A stretch of 64,000 nt of DNA from the NCBI RefSeq assembly GCF_022489035.1, contig NZ_JAKVTV010000006.1:1-64000 (forward strand). Direction: 5' to 3'. Both the position numbers and the translations under genes were made by a program. Below are positions 28,602-36,210 of this stretch, in pieces (within the stretch, counting starts at the first letter, position 1; every line of letters begins with the position of its first letter). The notes under the pieces were generated by a model, which saw nothing but the letters and a program-made list of their open reading frames with translations, was not told where the DNA came from and did no database searches. The stretch is from Christiangramia lutea (GTDB lineage: Bacteria; Bacteroidota; Bacteroidia; Flavobacteriales; Flavobacteriaceae).

Positions 28602-29919
28602 AACTATCCTTATTCTTAGCGTTTTTTCTTTTTCTTCAATTTGGTCCCAGGAAGAACCAGTTTTGACCAAAGAGGAAGTTATTTCCAGAGCTTTGGTAGA
28701 GAATTTCGGCATACAGCTTGCAAATAATGAGGTTGAAATTGCTGAAAACAACCAGAGTATCTTAAACTCGGGATACTTACCAAATGTTACCGGCCTTGCT
28801 GGAGCGAATTATGATATTAATGATAGGATTATAATTCCGGAAGAAGGTGAAAGGGTAGACCAAAATAATATTGAAAATAATGCTTATAATGCCTCGATAA
28901 ATCTGGGTTATACCTTATTCGATGGATTGGGACGCTTTTATAATTATAAAAGCCTTAAAGAGCAGTATGACCTCTCTCAACTTGATGCAAGGGAAACGGT
29001 GGAAAACACGATCCTTCAAATTATGAGTGTTTATTATGAGATTGCCAGGCTTACCGAAAATGTTGGTGTTCTGGAAGAAACCCTGGAGATCTCACAGAAC
29101 AGGGTTACAAGGGCTCAGTATCAATTCGAATACGGGCAGTCTAATAATCTTGTTGTCTTAAATGCCAGGGTAGATGTTAATAATGATAGTATTGCTCTTA
29201 TAGAAACAGAACAGCAGCTAAGAAATACCAAAAGGGATCTCAATGTGCTTTTAGATCGTGACATCAGCAATAATGAGTTTGCAGTGGATACAACGGTGAA
29301 CTTTGTATCAGATCTTCAGCTTGAAGGTTTTATTGTTGAAGCTGAAAAAAATAACGTTTCCCTGTTGCAAATTGAACAGAACCTGGAGATTAGTGATTAC
29401 GATATAAAAGTGAACAAATCTGGATATTTGCCGGTAGTAGACCTAACAGGGTCCTACGGGTGGAATAAGAATAGGAGCGCGGCTACAGCTTTCTTTCCCG
29501 GGTCTACAACTACCAGGGATGGATTCTCGGCAGGAGTGAGTCTGCAATGGAATATTTTTGATGGAGGAAGAACCAGCGTTCTGGTCAAGAATTCCAAGAT
29601 ACGTTATCAGAATCAGGAGATACTGAAGGAGCAACTGCAAACCGAGATTCAGAGAGATATCGCGAATGCTTTGGGTAATTACCGCAATAAACTTTATATT
29701 TTAGATGTACAGGAAGAGAATGTAAGAACCAATCTGGATAATTTTAATCGTTCAGAGGAACAGTATAAACTTGGACGAATTACTTCTATCGAATTCAGGC
29801 AGGCTCAGATAAATCTTCTTGATGCCCGCACCAGTCTCAACCTTGCGAAATATGATGCAAAACTGGCCGAGTTGCAGGTCCTGCAGTTAACCGGGCAGTT
29901 ATTGAATGTAGAATTGTAA
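28585..29919 (+). CDS. TolC-like outer membrane efflux protein
   Basis: About 444 residues from the ATG at 28585 (MKVLHRTILILSVFSFSSIW, a signal peptide). The frame is open back to 28498, but that stretch is only the Lys/Glu-rich overlap with the permease. The body has two outer-membrane efflux repeats with long amphipathic helices and NAYNASINLGYTLFDG and AGVSLQWNIFDGG strands, which are typical of TolC/OprM family channels. It completes the tripartite RND pump. Confidence 0.92.
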   Translation: MKVLHRTILILSVFSFSSIWSQEEPVLTKEEVISRALVENFGIQLANNEVEIAENNQSILNSGYLPNVTGLAGANYDINDRIIIPEEGERVDQNNIENNAYNASINLGYTLFDGLGRFYNYKSLKEQYDLSQLDARETVENTILQIMSVYYEIARLTENVGVLEETLEISQNRVTRAQYQFEYGQSNNLVVLNARVDVNNDSIALIETEQQLRNTKRDLNVLLDRDISNNEFAVDTTVNFVSDLQLEGFIVEAEKNNVSLLQIEQNLEISDYDIKVNKSGYLPVVDLTGSYGWNKNRSAATAFFPGSTTTRDGFSAGVSLQWNIFDGGRTSVLVKNSKIRYQNQEILKEQLQTEIQRDIANALGNYRNKLYILDVQEENVRTNLDNFNRSEEQYKLGRITSIEFRQAQINLLDARTSLNLAKYDAKLAELQVLQLTGQLLNVEL

Positions 29920-29921
29920 TA

Positions 29922-30104
29922 ATGTTCGAACACTTTTTTCAATGTCCGTATTGCTGGGAGGAGATCTCCGTACTTCTGGATCCCTCAGTTACCAGGCAAA
30001 CCTACATTGAAGATTGTGAGGTTTGCTGCCGGCCTATCGAATTCCAGGTTGCATTTGAAGAGGGGGAGCTGAAGGAGTTTCAGGCTAGCGATATTGATCA
30101 ATAA
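29922..30104 (+). CDS. CPXCG-motif cysteine-rich protein
   Basis: 60 residues with CPYC near residue 8 and CEVCC near residue 34, which are two Cys pairs suited to bind one zinc. This matches the small CPXCG-motif family of unknown function. It starts two bases after the tolC-like gene and is probably cotranscribed. Confidence 0.8.
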   Translation: MFEHFFQCPYCWEEISVLLDPSVTRQTYIEDCEVCCRPIEFQVAFEEGELKEFQASDIDQ

Positions 30105-30162
30105 AATTTTCCCGGGCAAAAAATTTATTACTTAAATTTACTTATAACCCTATACTCTAGAT

Positions 30163-30516
30163 ATGCTAGCTAAATTTGATATTGCCGGTCATGTGATCGG
30201 ATTAATCATAGACCGGGACCTTACCGACGAGATGGTGGATCGGGTTATACTCGAAATCCAGGAGAAATTAGAAATTTATAAAAGCCTGAATGTTTATGTA
30301 GAACTGGAAAAGGACAGGCAAATTACCTTAAAAGCTCTTTTCAAAGGAATAAAATATAAATATTCAAATTCCGATCATTTTGGCAAAATAGCGATCGTTT
30401 CAGATAGTAAATGGTTTCAAGGTGCTGTAAATGTGAGTGATATATTGCTGGATGTAGAAGTGCGTACTTTCGATTTAAAAGACCGGCTGGAAGCCATACA
30501 GTGGATTTCTATATAA
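30163..30516 (+). CDS. STAS/SpoIIAA-like protein
   Basis: 117 residues resembling the SpoIIAA-like (STAS/SEC14) family: FDIAGHVIGLIIDRDLTDE, then alternating strands and helices with KIAIVSDSKWFQGAV. In relatives this fold occurs in stress or membrane-associated proteins of unknown role. It lies between the efflux operon and the initiator tRNA. Confidence 0.7.
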   Translation: MLAKFDIAGHVIGLIIDRDLTDEMVDRVILEIQEKLEIYKSLNVYVELEKDRQITLKALFKGIKYKYSNSDHFGKIAIVSDSKWFQGAVNVSDILLDVEVRTFDLKDRLEAIQWISI

Positions 30517-30529
30517 TTTTCAAAAAAAG

Positions 30530-30562
30530 TTTGGTGTAATCCTAAAAATGATATTATATTTG
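30530..30562 (+). promoter_or_regulatory. Promoter of initiator tRNA gene
   Basis: TTTG at 30530-30533 and TATATTTG at 30555-30562 are separated by 21 bases, a textbook Bacteroidota -33/-7 pair. The tRNA begins 12 bases after the -7 box. Confidence 0.8.
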
Positions 30563-30573
30563 CCGTCCAATAT

Positions 30574-30646
<73 letters not shown>

Positions 30647-30656
30647 CTAAATCCTT

Positions 30657-30684
30657 GAAACCCTCAGTAAATACTGGGGGTTTC
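30657..30684 (+). terminator. Hairpin behind tRNA, island-borne
   Basis: GAAACCCTCAGT (30657-30668) pairs with ACTGGGGGTTTC (30673-30684) with one G-T pair and a four-base loop. It likely ends tRNA transcription in place of the displaced terminator at 33733. The T-tract is weak. Confidence 0.55.
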
Positions 30685-30703
30685 GTCGTTTTAGGAAAAA
30701 AAG

Positions 30704-30722
30704 CGGATCAAATTTGGCTCAT
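30704..30722 (+). repeat. 19-base island repeat, copy 1
   Basis: CGGATCAAATTTGGCTCAT occurs here and, with one mismatch, at 33625-33643. It may be an integrase/excisionase arm site or the scar of a second insertion. The rest of 30650-30959 has no gene that I can see. Confidence 0.6.
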
Positions 30723-30959
30723 CAACAGTTTGTATTTATGGTTTAATACCCTGAATGAAAGTGTCTTATGTTGAATGAGACATCCATGATAAATTGCATT
30801 TAGGATTTTAGTTGTATGACGAAGATTTTGTCGGATTTAATTAATCCGTAAGATTACCAAGATTAGATTTGCCTTTTTGAATTTTGCTAAATTCCTTATT
30901 GACTGTCTTGTATTTAAAAAATTGTAGTTTTATCTGACCAATTTCTAACCAATAAATAT

Positions 30960-33005
30960 TTGATTTTAAAGAAAATTAAAGATCCGAAATCTAAAGCCTA
31001 TAAAGAGGTTGTTGATCTCGGAGATAGTAATTCCAGAACACTGGGTTTTTTGCCTGAATCGGCTTTTGCGAAATACGCTTCTGATGGTCAATTAATTGCA
31101 GCATATAGTAGAGATTCAAAAGATCTACTCGGTTATATATTATATAGAGTTTCTTATAACAGGGTTACAATCGTTCATTTATGTGTGGCAAAAGAGTCTA
31201 GAGGCTCTAAGGTAGCCCTTGCCTTGGTAAATGAGCTAAAAAGTAGTACAACACAATTTGATGGTATAAGATTAAGTTGCAGAAATGATTATGGAATAGA
31301 TCACGTCTGGGAGAGTTTCAACTTCGTTCCAATGAAAGAGAGGATTGGAAGAAGTAGTAAAAAATTACCCTTAACCGTTTGGTGGTATCCTCACCATCAT
31401 GAGGATCTGCTTTCGCAAATCTCGGAATACGAATTAAAGAATAAGGTAGTTGCTGTTATTGATATGAATGTATTTCTAGATATAAAAGATGGAAGAGAGG
31501 AAGAAAGTTTAGCGCTCAAAAGTGATTGGCTGCTCAGTGAGGCAATTCTTTATTATACCCGTGAAATTCATAATGAAATAAATAGAGGGGCTACAAGTGA
31601 AATTAAGAAAAGCAGTAGAAAACTATTAAATTACTTTAGAGTTCTTCCTTTTAAAGCGGAACAGGAGTTTAAAGAAGTTTTAAAAGAGTTGAAGAATCAG
31701 TTTCCTGCTAAAAGTAAAAATGATAAATCCGACTTAAGACATTTAGCATATTCAATAATAGGAGGAGCACAATTTTTTATAACTAGAGATGAAGAGCTTT
31801 TAGCCAGTAAGGACTACTTTAAAAAGTTCGAGTTACAAATATCTCGTCCTAGTGAATTCATCACTCATTTAGATGAGAATATTCAAGTTTCAAAATATAA
31901 ACCACAAAGGCTAATTGGGACTAATATAGATTCTAAAAGGGTAAATAGTGAAAACATAGATTTTTTTACCAATAAATTTCTTAAACCCAACGAAAAGAAA
32001 AATCAGTTTCAAAAAACTATAAGGAAGGCTCTTTCTTCTCCTAAGCAGTTTGAATTGATTACAATATCAGCTTCTGAAGAGGTATTAGCTTTAATAATTT
32101 TTGACCGTAGCGTTGATAAAAAATTATCAATACCGGTTTTTAGATTTTTAAAGAGCAGTTTAAAAATCACTTTATCAAAACATTTACTTTTCAAGGCAAT
32201 ATTAACATCAACGAATGAGTCAAGAACTTTAATTGAAATTTCCGAACCTTTTTTGGAAGAGGAAATATTGAATTCAATTAAAGAGGCTAGGTTTATTAAA
32301 GATGGAGATGTGTGGAAAAAATTTAATTATAAAAAAATCGTCGATTTCATCCAAATTGAGTCTTTAATTTCAAAGGAATATATTAAGAAAATTGAGGAGA
32401 ACATGGAATTGCAGGAAGAAGATGATAACTATGATTTCCTAAAAAGGTATAATCTTGAGAGACATTTATCACCTATTAAAATAAAGGATTTTGATATACC
32501 CACATATGTTATACCTATTAAACCTGTTTGGGCTGAACAACTCTTTGATGATCGATCGAACGAGAAATTGCATTTATTTGAAGCGGAAAATGAACTTCTA
32601 TTGAATAGAGAAAATGTTTACTATAGGTCAGCCTCAAAACGATCTTTAAAAGCTCCAGCTAGAATTTTATGGTATATAAGTGAAAACCCTGTTACTAAGG
32701 AGAAGGGACATATAAAAGCAGCATCTTACATCGATGAAATTTTTGTAGATGATGCTAAGAAACTTTTTAGGCAATTTGAGCAATTAGGAATATATAAATG
32801 GAGAGATATTTCTAGAACGGCGGATAGTAAAAGTAAAATTATGGCATTTATTTTTTCAGATACTGAATTGTTTAAAAAGCCGGTGGATTTAAAATTTCTT
32901 AGAGAATTATTTGAGCTGAAAGAAGATAAAAATTTTATGGTTCTTTCACCAGTGAAAATTAAACCTGAGATGTATCTTGCAATCTATAAACGAGGGATGG
33001 AATGA
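30960..33005 (+). CDS. GNAT acetyltransferase-PIN nuclease fusion with PUA-like C-terminus
   Basis: 681 residues, TTG start. Residues about 1-155 form a GNAT acetyltransferase domain (VHLCVAKESRGSKVALALVNE is motif A, in two overlapping parts, with the acetyl-CoA loop RGSKVA). Residues about 165-300 look like a PIN RNase: acidic residues D168 and D174 in AVIDMNVFLD, E202/E206 in REIHNEI, D258 in KSDLRHLAYSIIGGA and D277 in FITRDEELL, in the usual order. The middle (300-530) is unassigned. The C-terminus (PARILWYISENP ... FSDTELFKKPVDL) resembles ASCH/EVE PUA-like domains. The next gene, overlapping by four bases, encodes a free-standing ASCH protein. The pair is the sole cargo of the tRNA island. 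A toxin-like or defence role is inferred; no experimental relative is known to me. Confidence 0.75.
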   Translation: MILKKIKDPKSKAYKEVVDLGDSNSRTLGFLPESAFAKYASDGQLIAAYSRDSKDLLGYILYRVSYNRVTIVHLCVAKESRGSKVALALVNELKSSTTQFDGIRLSCRNDYGIDHVWESFNFVPMKERIGRSSKKLPLTVWWYPHHHEDLLSQISEYELKNKVVAVIDMNVFLDIKDGREEESLALKSDWLLSEAILYYTREIHNEINRGATSEIKKSSRKLLNYFRVLPFKAEQEFKEVLKELKNQFPAKSKNDKSDLRHLAYSIIGGAQFFITRDEELLASKDYFKKFELQISRPSEFITHLDENIQVSKYKPQRLIGTNIDSKRVNSENIDFFTNKFLKPNEKKNQFQKTIRKALSSPKQFELITISASEEVLALIIFDRSVDKKLSIPVFRFLKSSLKITLSKHLLFKAILTSTNESRTLIEISEPFLEEEILNSIKEARFIKDGDVWKKFNYKKIVDFIQIESLISKEYIKKIEENMELQEEDDNYDFLKRYNLERHLSPIKIKDFDIPTYVIPIKPVWAEQLFDDRSNEKLHLFEAENELLLNRENVYYRSASKRSLKAPARILWYISENPVTKEKGHIKAASYIDEIFVDDAKKLFRQFEQLGIYKWRDISRTADSKSKIMAFIFSDTELFKKPVDLKFLRELFELKEDKNFMVLSPVKIKPEMYLAIYKRGME

Positions 33006-33490
33006 GCTACAATAATATTTCAGCGGAAAAAATATTATTAATTTCTGTAAAACCAGAATTCGCCGAAAAGATAATGAATGGTGAAAAAACCATTGAGTTA
33101 AGAAAATCCGCACCTAAGAAAGTTTCTAAAGACAGTTATATCTTAATTTATGTAACCTCTCCCGTAAAGGAGCTTTGGGGTATTTGTAGGATTAATAATA
33201 TAATAAAAGAGGATCCATTTACCTTTTGGAACAATTACGGAGATAAAACAGGTATAACGGAAACTCAATTCAAGGATTATTATAAAACTAATCAAAATGC
33301 TTTCGGTATTGAATTGAAGGATATAAGGAACTTTTCAAAGTATTCAATAGAATTAAAACAATTAAAAAAGGCGTTTCCAAATTTTATGCCTCCTCAGACT
33401 TATAGCTACATTAACAGCGATAAGATAAATTTCAGTGTTCTAAAACTGATTCTAAATAAAATAGAAAATAGAGCAAGTATTAGAAGTTGA
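33002..33490 (+). CDS. ASCH domain protein
   Basis: 162 residues with the ASCH (PUA-like) hallmark near the N-terminus: LLISVKPEFAEKIMNGEKT followed by IELRK, the G-x-K-T-x-E-x-R signature, then YVTSPVKELWGICRINNII. ASCH domains bind RNA or nucleotides. The start overlaps the GNAT-PIN stop (ATGA), which indicates translational coupling and a shared function, possibly as a neutralising or RNA-guiding partner. The stop is 11 bases before the partial tRNA-end copy at 33501. Confidence 0.8.
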   Translation: MSYNNISAEKILLISVKPEFAEKIMNGEKTIELRKSAPKKVSKDSYILIYVTSPVKELWGICRINNIIKEDPFTFWNNYGDKTGITETQFKDYYKTNQNAFGIELKDIRNFSKYSIELKQLKKAFPNFMPPQTYSYINSDKINFSVLKLILNKIENRASIRS

Positions 33491-33500
33491 ATTCTCGCAA

Positions 33501-33512
33501 AGTTCCCGCTAC
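33501..33512 (+). repeat. Partial tRNA 3'-end copy (att relic)
   Basis: AGTTCCCGCTAC equals tRNA bases 30636-30647. It lies immediately after the cargo genes, so the minimal cassette may be 30636-33512 with a second remnant up to 33730. It is not a tRNA gene: no upstream arms are present. Confidence 0.7.
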
Positions 33513-33624
33513 GGATAATTTAATTTTTCCACCATTATAAGATGAAATAATCTGAAATATTTCTAGAAGATGTAACGGAAATTTCTTTTAAGGCTTGAAT
33601 AATTTCAGGTTTGACGGGATGCGC

Positions 33625-33643
33625 CGGATCAAATATGGCTCAT
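33625..33643 (+). repeat. 19-base island repeat, copy 2
   Basis: CGGATCAAATATGGCTCAT matches 30704-30722 except at one position and has the same orientation. It lies between the second and third tRNA-end copies. Confidence 0.6.
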
Positions 33644-33713
33644 TTTGGTGCTTTTTTAAAATGTACTAACTTGGTTATTAGATGGATGCAAAATACATTC
33701 TGACAATAGAGGT

Positions 33714-33730
33714 TCCAGTTCCCGCTACTA
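33714..33730 (+). repeat. Attachment-site copy 3 (right end)
   Basis: An exact 17-base copy of 30633-30649, followed at once by a canonical terminator. This is probably the original sequence that stood behind the tRNA before insertion. Confidence 0.85.
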
Positions 33731-33732
33731 GC

Positions 33733-33762
33733 AAAGCCTTACAGAGATGTAAGGCTTTTTTT
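33733..33762 (+). terminator. Intrinsic terminator, probably the ancestral tRNA terminator
   Basis: AAAGCCTTAC (33733-33742) pairs with GTAAGGCTTT (33749-33758) around a six-base loop and runs into T7. It directly follows the right-end tRNA copy. Confidence 0.85.
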
Positions 33763-34079
33763 ATTGGGTTTTTCTTTTCTCCTAATAATCATTGCTAAGC
33801 GATCTCCATTACATATTTTTTCAGTCAGTTATCGGATTCTCGATTAGAAATGAGAATGAACTTACAATTCATAAATAGCTTATTTCAATTGATCCTTTAT
33901 TTCCTTTACTTCTATTGTGAAATGGCCTGAAATTCTCTTAAATACCTAATGGTGTACGCCTGTAGACGATTTTAGCAATGGGCTAATCGATTATATTAGT
34001 TTTTAAAGAGCAGATTTGAGCAATTTCTATTTTATTCTGCTTTGATTATTTTCTGAAGAACGAGCTAAAAGCCCTCAGC
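33763..34079. other. Gene-free AT-rich stretch
   Basis: About 317 bases between the island's right end and the broken gene. I see no frame, repeat or hairpin worth naming. Confidence 0.6.
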
Positions 34080-35194
34080 ATGAGTTTAAGATTATTACAA
34101 ATTTTCATGGCCTGCATGCTTTTTCTCGCTTGCGAAGATCAAAAGAACAAGGCTCAAAAAAATCCCGAAATCCGAACGAATGTAAGCCTATTCGACCTGC
34201 CCGACAGTTTGTCTGGCAGAAGAATTTCTTTTGTACTGGATCTAAAAAGACAAGTTGCCTAGAAAAGCTGGCCCGAATTTGGAGAAAAAGGACCTGAAGG
34301 CACCTTGATCTACTTCCATGAGGACAGATCGGAGGTTTTATTTTCCAGTCCACAAGTAATTAAAAGGCTGGATGACTATGAAAAATTCAGTGATGATAAC
34401 GGGACTTCTAAAAGAATAGACAGTGTACCATTTCATATGGAAGTGATGATTAGTTTTGACCAGGCAGATTCTTCCAGATTCTATTTCCAGAACCCTCTGG
34501 AACAATATTCTTCAGTAGAAGAAGTGGGTATCATGATTCCTTCCGTGGAAAGTACAGAGATGTGGGCTAGCATGGTGGTGCATGAAATGTTTCACCATTT
34601 TCAGTATAATAATGAGAACTTCAGAGAGTATGCCAGATCTGAGATCAGTAATTTACCGTTCAATATAAGGGATCTGATTTCCCTGTGCAGGGAAGACCAG
34701 GAATTTCTGGCTATGATTCAAAACGAGAACGAATATCTTTTAAAAGACATAGAGGGGATAAAAAAGTGGCTCGGGATTCCCTGATTTCAGAATGTCTAAG
34801 TAAGCGTCAGGATCGGATTCAGAAATATAGCATTGAAAATCCTCACCTGGAGCAGGTGGAAAATTATTATGTCATCCAGGAAGGATCGGCCAGGTATATT
34901 GAGTATAATAGCATGCAGGTGTTTTCCGGCTATGCCAGCCGCAAGGATCCGCCGGAGGTTTTAAAGGATTCTATGTTTAAATCCTATTCCGAATTTAAGG
35001 AAGTAGATCTAAAGGAGCCGGCGTTCGATTACCTTACCTATGCAGCTCCCGTGGACTATCATTATGCGATTGGTTTCAATATTATGCGGCTCTTAGATAG
35101 GCTGAAAGTTGAATATAAGGATAGCCTTCTTAACAACCCGGAAAAAGGTCTGTATCAATATCTGCAAGAACATCTAAAAAAATCAACTGACTAG
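34080..35194 (+). pseudogene. Broken metalloprotease-like lipoprotein gene
   Basis: Three pieces read as one protein. A lipoprotein signal (IFMACMLFLAC) opens the first. An in-frame TAG at 34260-34262 interrupts it, yet the same frame continues with sensible coding sequence on the other side (SWPEFGEKGPEGTLIYF). A second lesion, one missing A in the A6 run at 34760-34765, shifts the frame; the coding sequence then runs to 35194 in the new frame. The middle contains VVHEMFHHFQY, an HExxH zinc-protease motif. Two independent lesions point to a decayed gene rather than recoding. Apparent function before decay: secreted or lipid-anchored zinc metallopeptidase of no family I can name. Confidence 0.8.
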
Positions 35195-35256
35195 ATTTGA
35201 TCTTGGCTATATGATTCTTTTTACATCCAGGTGTTGATTAGTGATTTAATATATTT

Positions 35257-35286
35257 AAAAAAGCCACTCAATCGAGTGGCTTTTTT
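35257..35286. terminator. Bidirectional terminator
   Basis: GCCACTC (35263-35269) pairs with GAGTGGC (35274-35280), extended by six A and six T on the outer sides. It lies between the broken gene and the convergent fasciclin gene and can serve both. Confidence 0.9.
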
Positions 35287-35313
35287 GCGATTCATGTTTG
35301 TAGGGCATGCTAA

Positions 35314-35913
35314 TTACTCGGTAGGGACGAGTACAGCATCAATTACATGAATTACTCCGTTGCTGGCGGCAATGTCAAACAATCCAGCTTCAACTAGAAT
35401 TGAAGCGTTAGCAGCAGTATCTTCATCATTCGTATCTATCTTTCCATCACTGTTTATATAGATATAACCTCCGTTTAAAGTTTCAATTTCTTTGGGTTTC
35501 TTTTTTCCCAGTGCACTATTACTGAATCTTTGACAATCAGTAACATGATAGGTTAGCACAGCGGTTAAAAGGGCGTTATCTGTAAGGTCTAGACCCGGGT
35601 TTTCTTCAATGAAAGTCGCGAAAGCTGCATCTGTAGGAGCAAATACAGTATATTGATCTGTTCCGGTCTCAAAGATCGGTTTTAAATTGGTTTGCTCCAG
35701 CAGGCTTAATAGTACTGTAAACCTCCCGTCGGCTTTAGCGATATCTACAATAGAAAGATCACTTTTTTGCGCAGCAGGAGAAGCTTTAGCATTGGCATCT
35801 ATTGAGGAAATATCTTCTGAAACCGAATCTTTTTCACAAGAGGCAAAGACTATGGCTATAGCCAGAATTAAAGATTTAAATAATAATTTTTGGGTTGTAA
35901 TTGAAGTTCTCAT
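35314..35913 (-). CDS. Fasciclin (FAS1) domain lipoprotein
   Basis: 199 residues. A signal peptide with lipobox-like IVFASC is followed by an acidic linker and a single FAS1 domain: ADGRFTVLLSLLEQTNL, YTVFAPTDAAFATF, LLTAVLTYHV and GVIHVIDAVLVPTE. FAS1 proteins mediate cell or matrix adhesion and are abundant in marine Bacteroidota. Single gene, probably its own transcript. Ligand unknown. Confidence 0.9.
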   Translation of the reverse strand: MRTSITTQKLLFKSLILAIAIVFASCEKDSVSEDISSIDANAKASPAAQKSDLSIVDIAKADGRFTVLLSLLEQTNLKPIFETGTDQYTVFAPTDAAFATFIEENPGLDLTDNALLTAVLTYHVTDCQRFSNSALGKKKPKEIETLNGGYIYINSDGKIDTNDEDTAANASILVEAGLFDIAASNGVIHVIDAVLVPTE

Positions 35914-36113
35914 AAATATTAAAAGTTGGATTATGAGGTAAATATAGTTATTACTTAAAAAATGTTTAATATAAATAACTAAACATTAAACAAAATAGAA
36001 ATCTACTTTTCATTTAACACTTCAAAGTGTATAAAATCCTATTTCATAAATTCTTATTGAGAGAAAAAGAGTACAAAATGACTTTGGAAGTTCTATTCGT
36101 TGCTAAAATAAAT

Positions 36114-36129
36114 TACCCATGGATGGGTA
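36114..36129. promoter_or_regulatory. 16-base palindrome TACCCAT-GG-ATGGGTA
   Basis: A perfect inverted repeat in the 297-base divergent region between the fasciclin gene and the lipoprotein gene at 36211, about 90 bases before the latter's start. It resembles the TACC-N8-GGTA core at 39535-39550. Probably a regulator site; the regulator is unknown. The rest of 35914-36210 is AT-rich without a frame. Confidence 0.4.
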
Positions 36130-36210
36130 TTTCTTAGCGATTTATATGGAATTATTTTAGATGTCGATAAATTTAACCGGAAAGCTCAATATTTCCCATA
36201 ATCAGTTCTT

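Larger units (their letters stand above)
30650..33730. mobile_element. tRNA-Met-associated genomic island
   Basis: The segment between the tRNA 3' end and its exact 17-base copy at 33714-33730 is about 3.1 kb and visibly more A/T-rich than its neighbours. It contains only the GNAT-PIN fusion gene and the ASCH gene, plus a partial third copy of the tRNA end 11 bases after the ASCH stop. No integrase is present, so it is either a mobilisable or satellite-type insertion, or a remnant that has lost its recombinase. Each outer tRNA-end copy has its own downstream hairpin, as expected if the original tRNA terminator was displaced. Confidence 0.75.

Noticed and set aside
33501-33730. Extra tRNA genes at the tRNA-like sequences
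   Set aside because: Only 12-17 bases of the 3' end are present, without D or anticodon arms.
34260-34262. Programmed amber readthrough or recoding in the metalloprotease gene
   Set aside because: A second independent lesion (frameshift at 34760-34765) in the same gene makes simple decay more likely.
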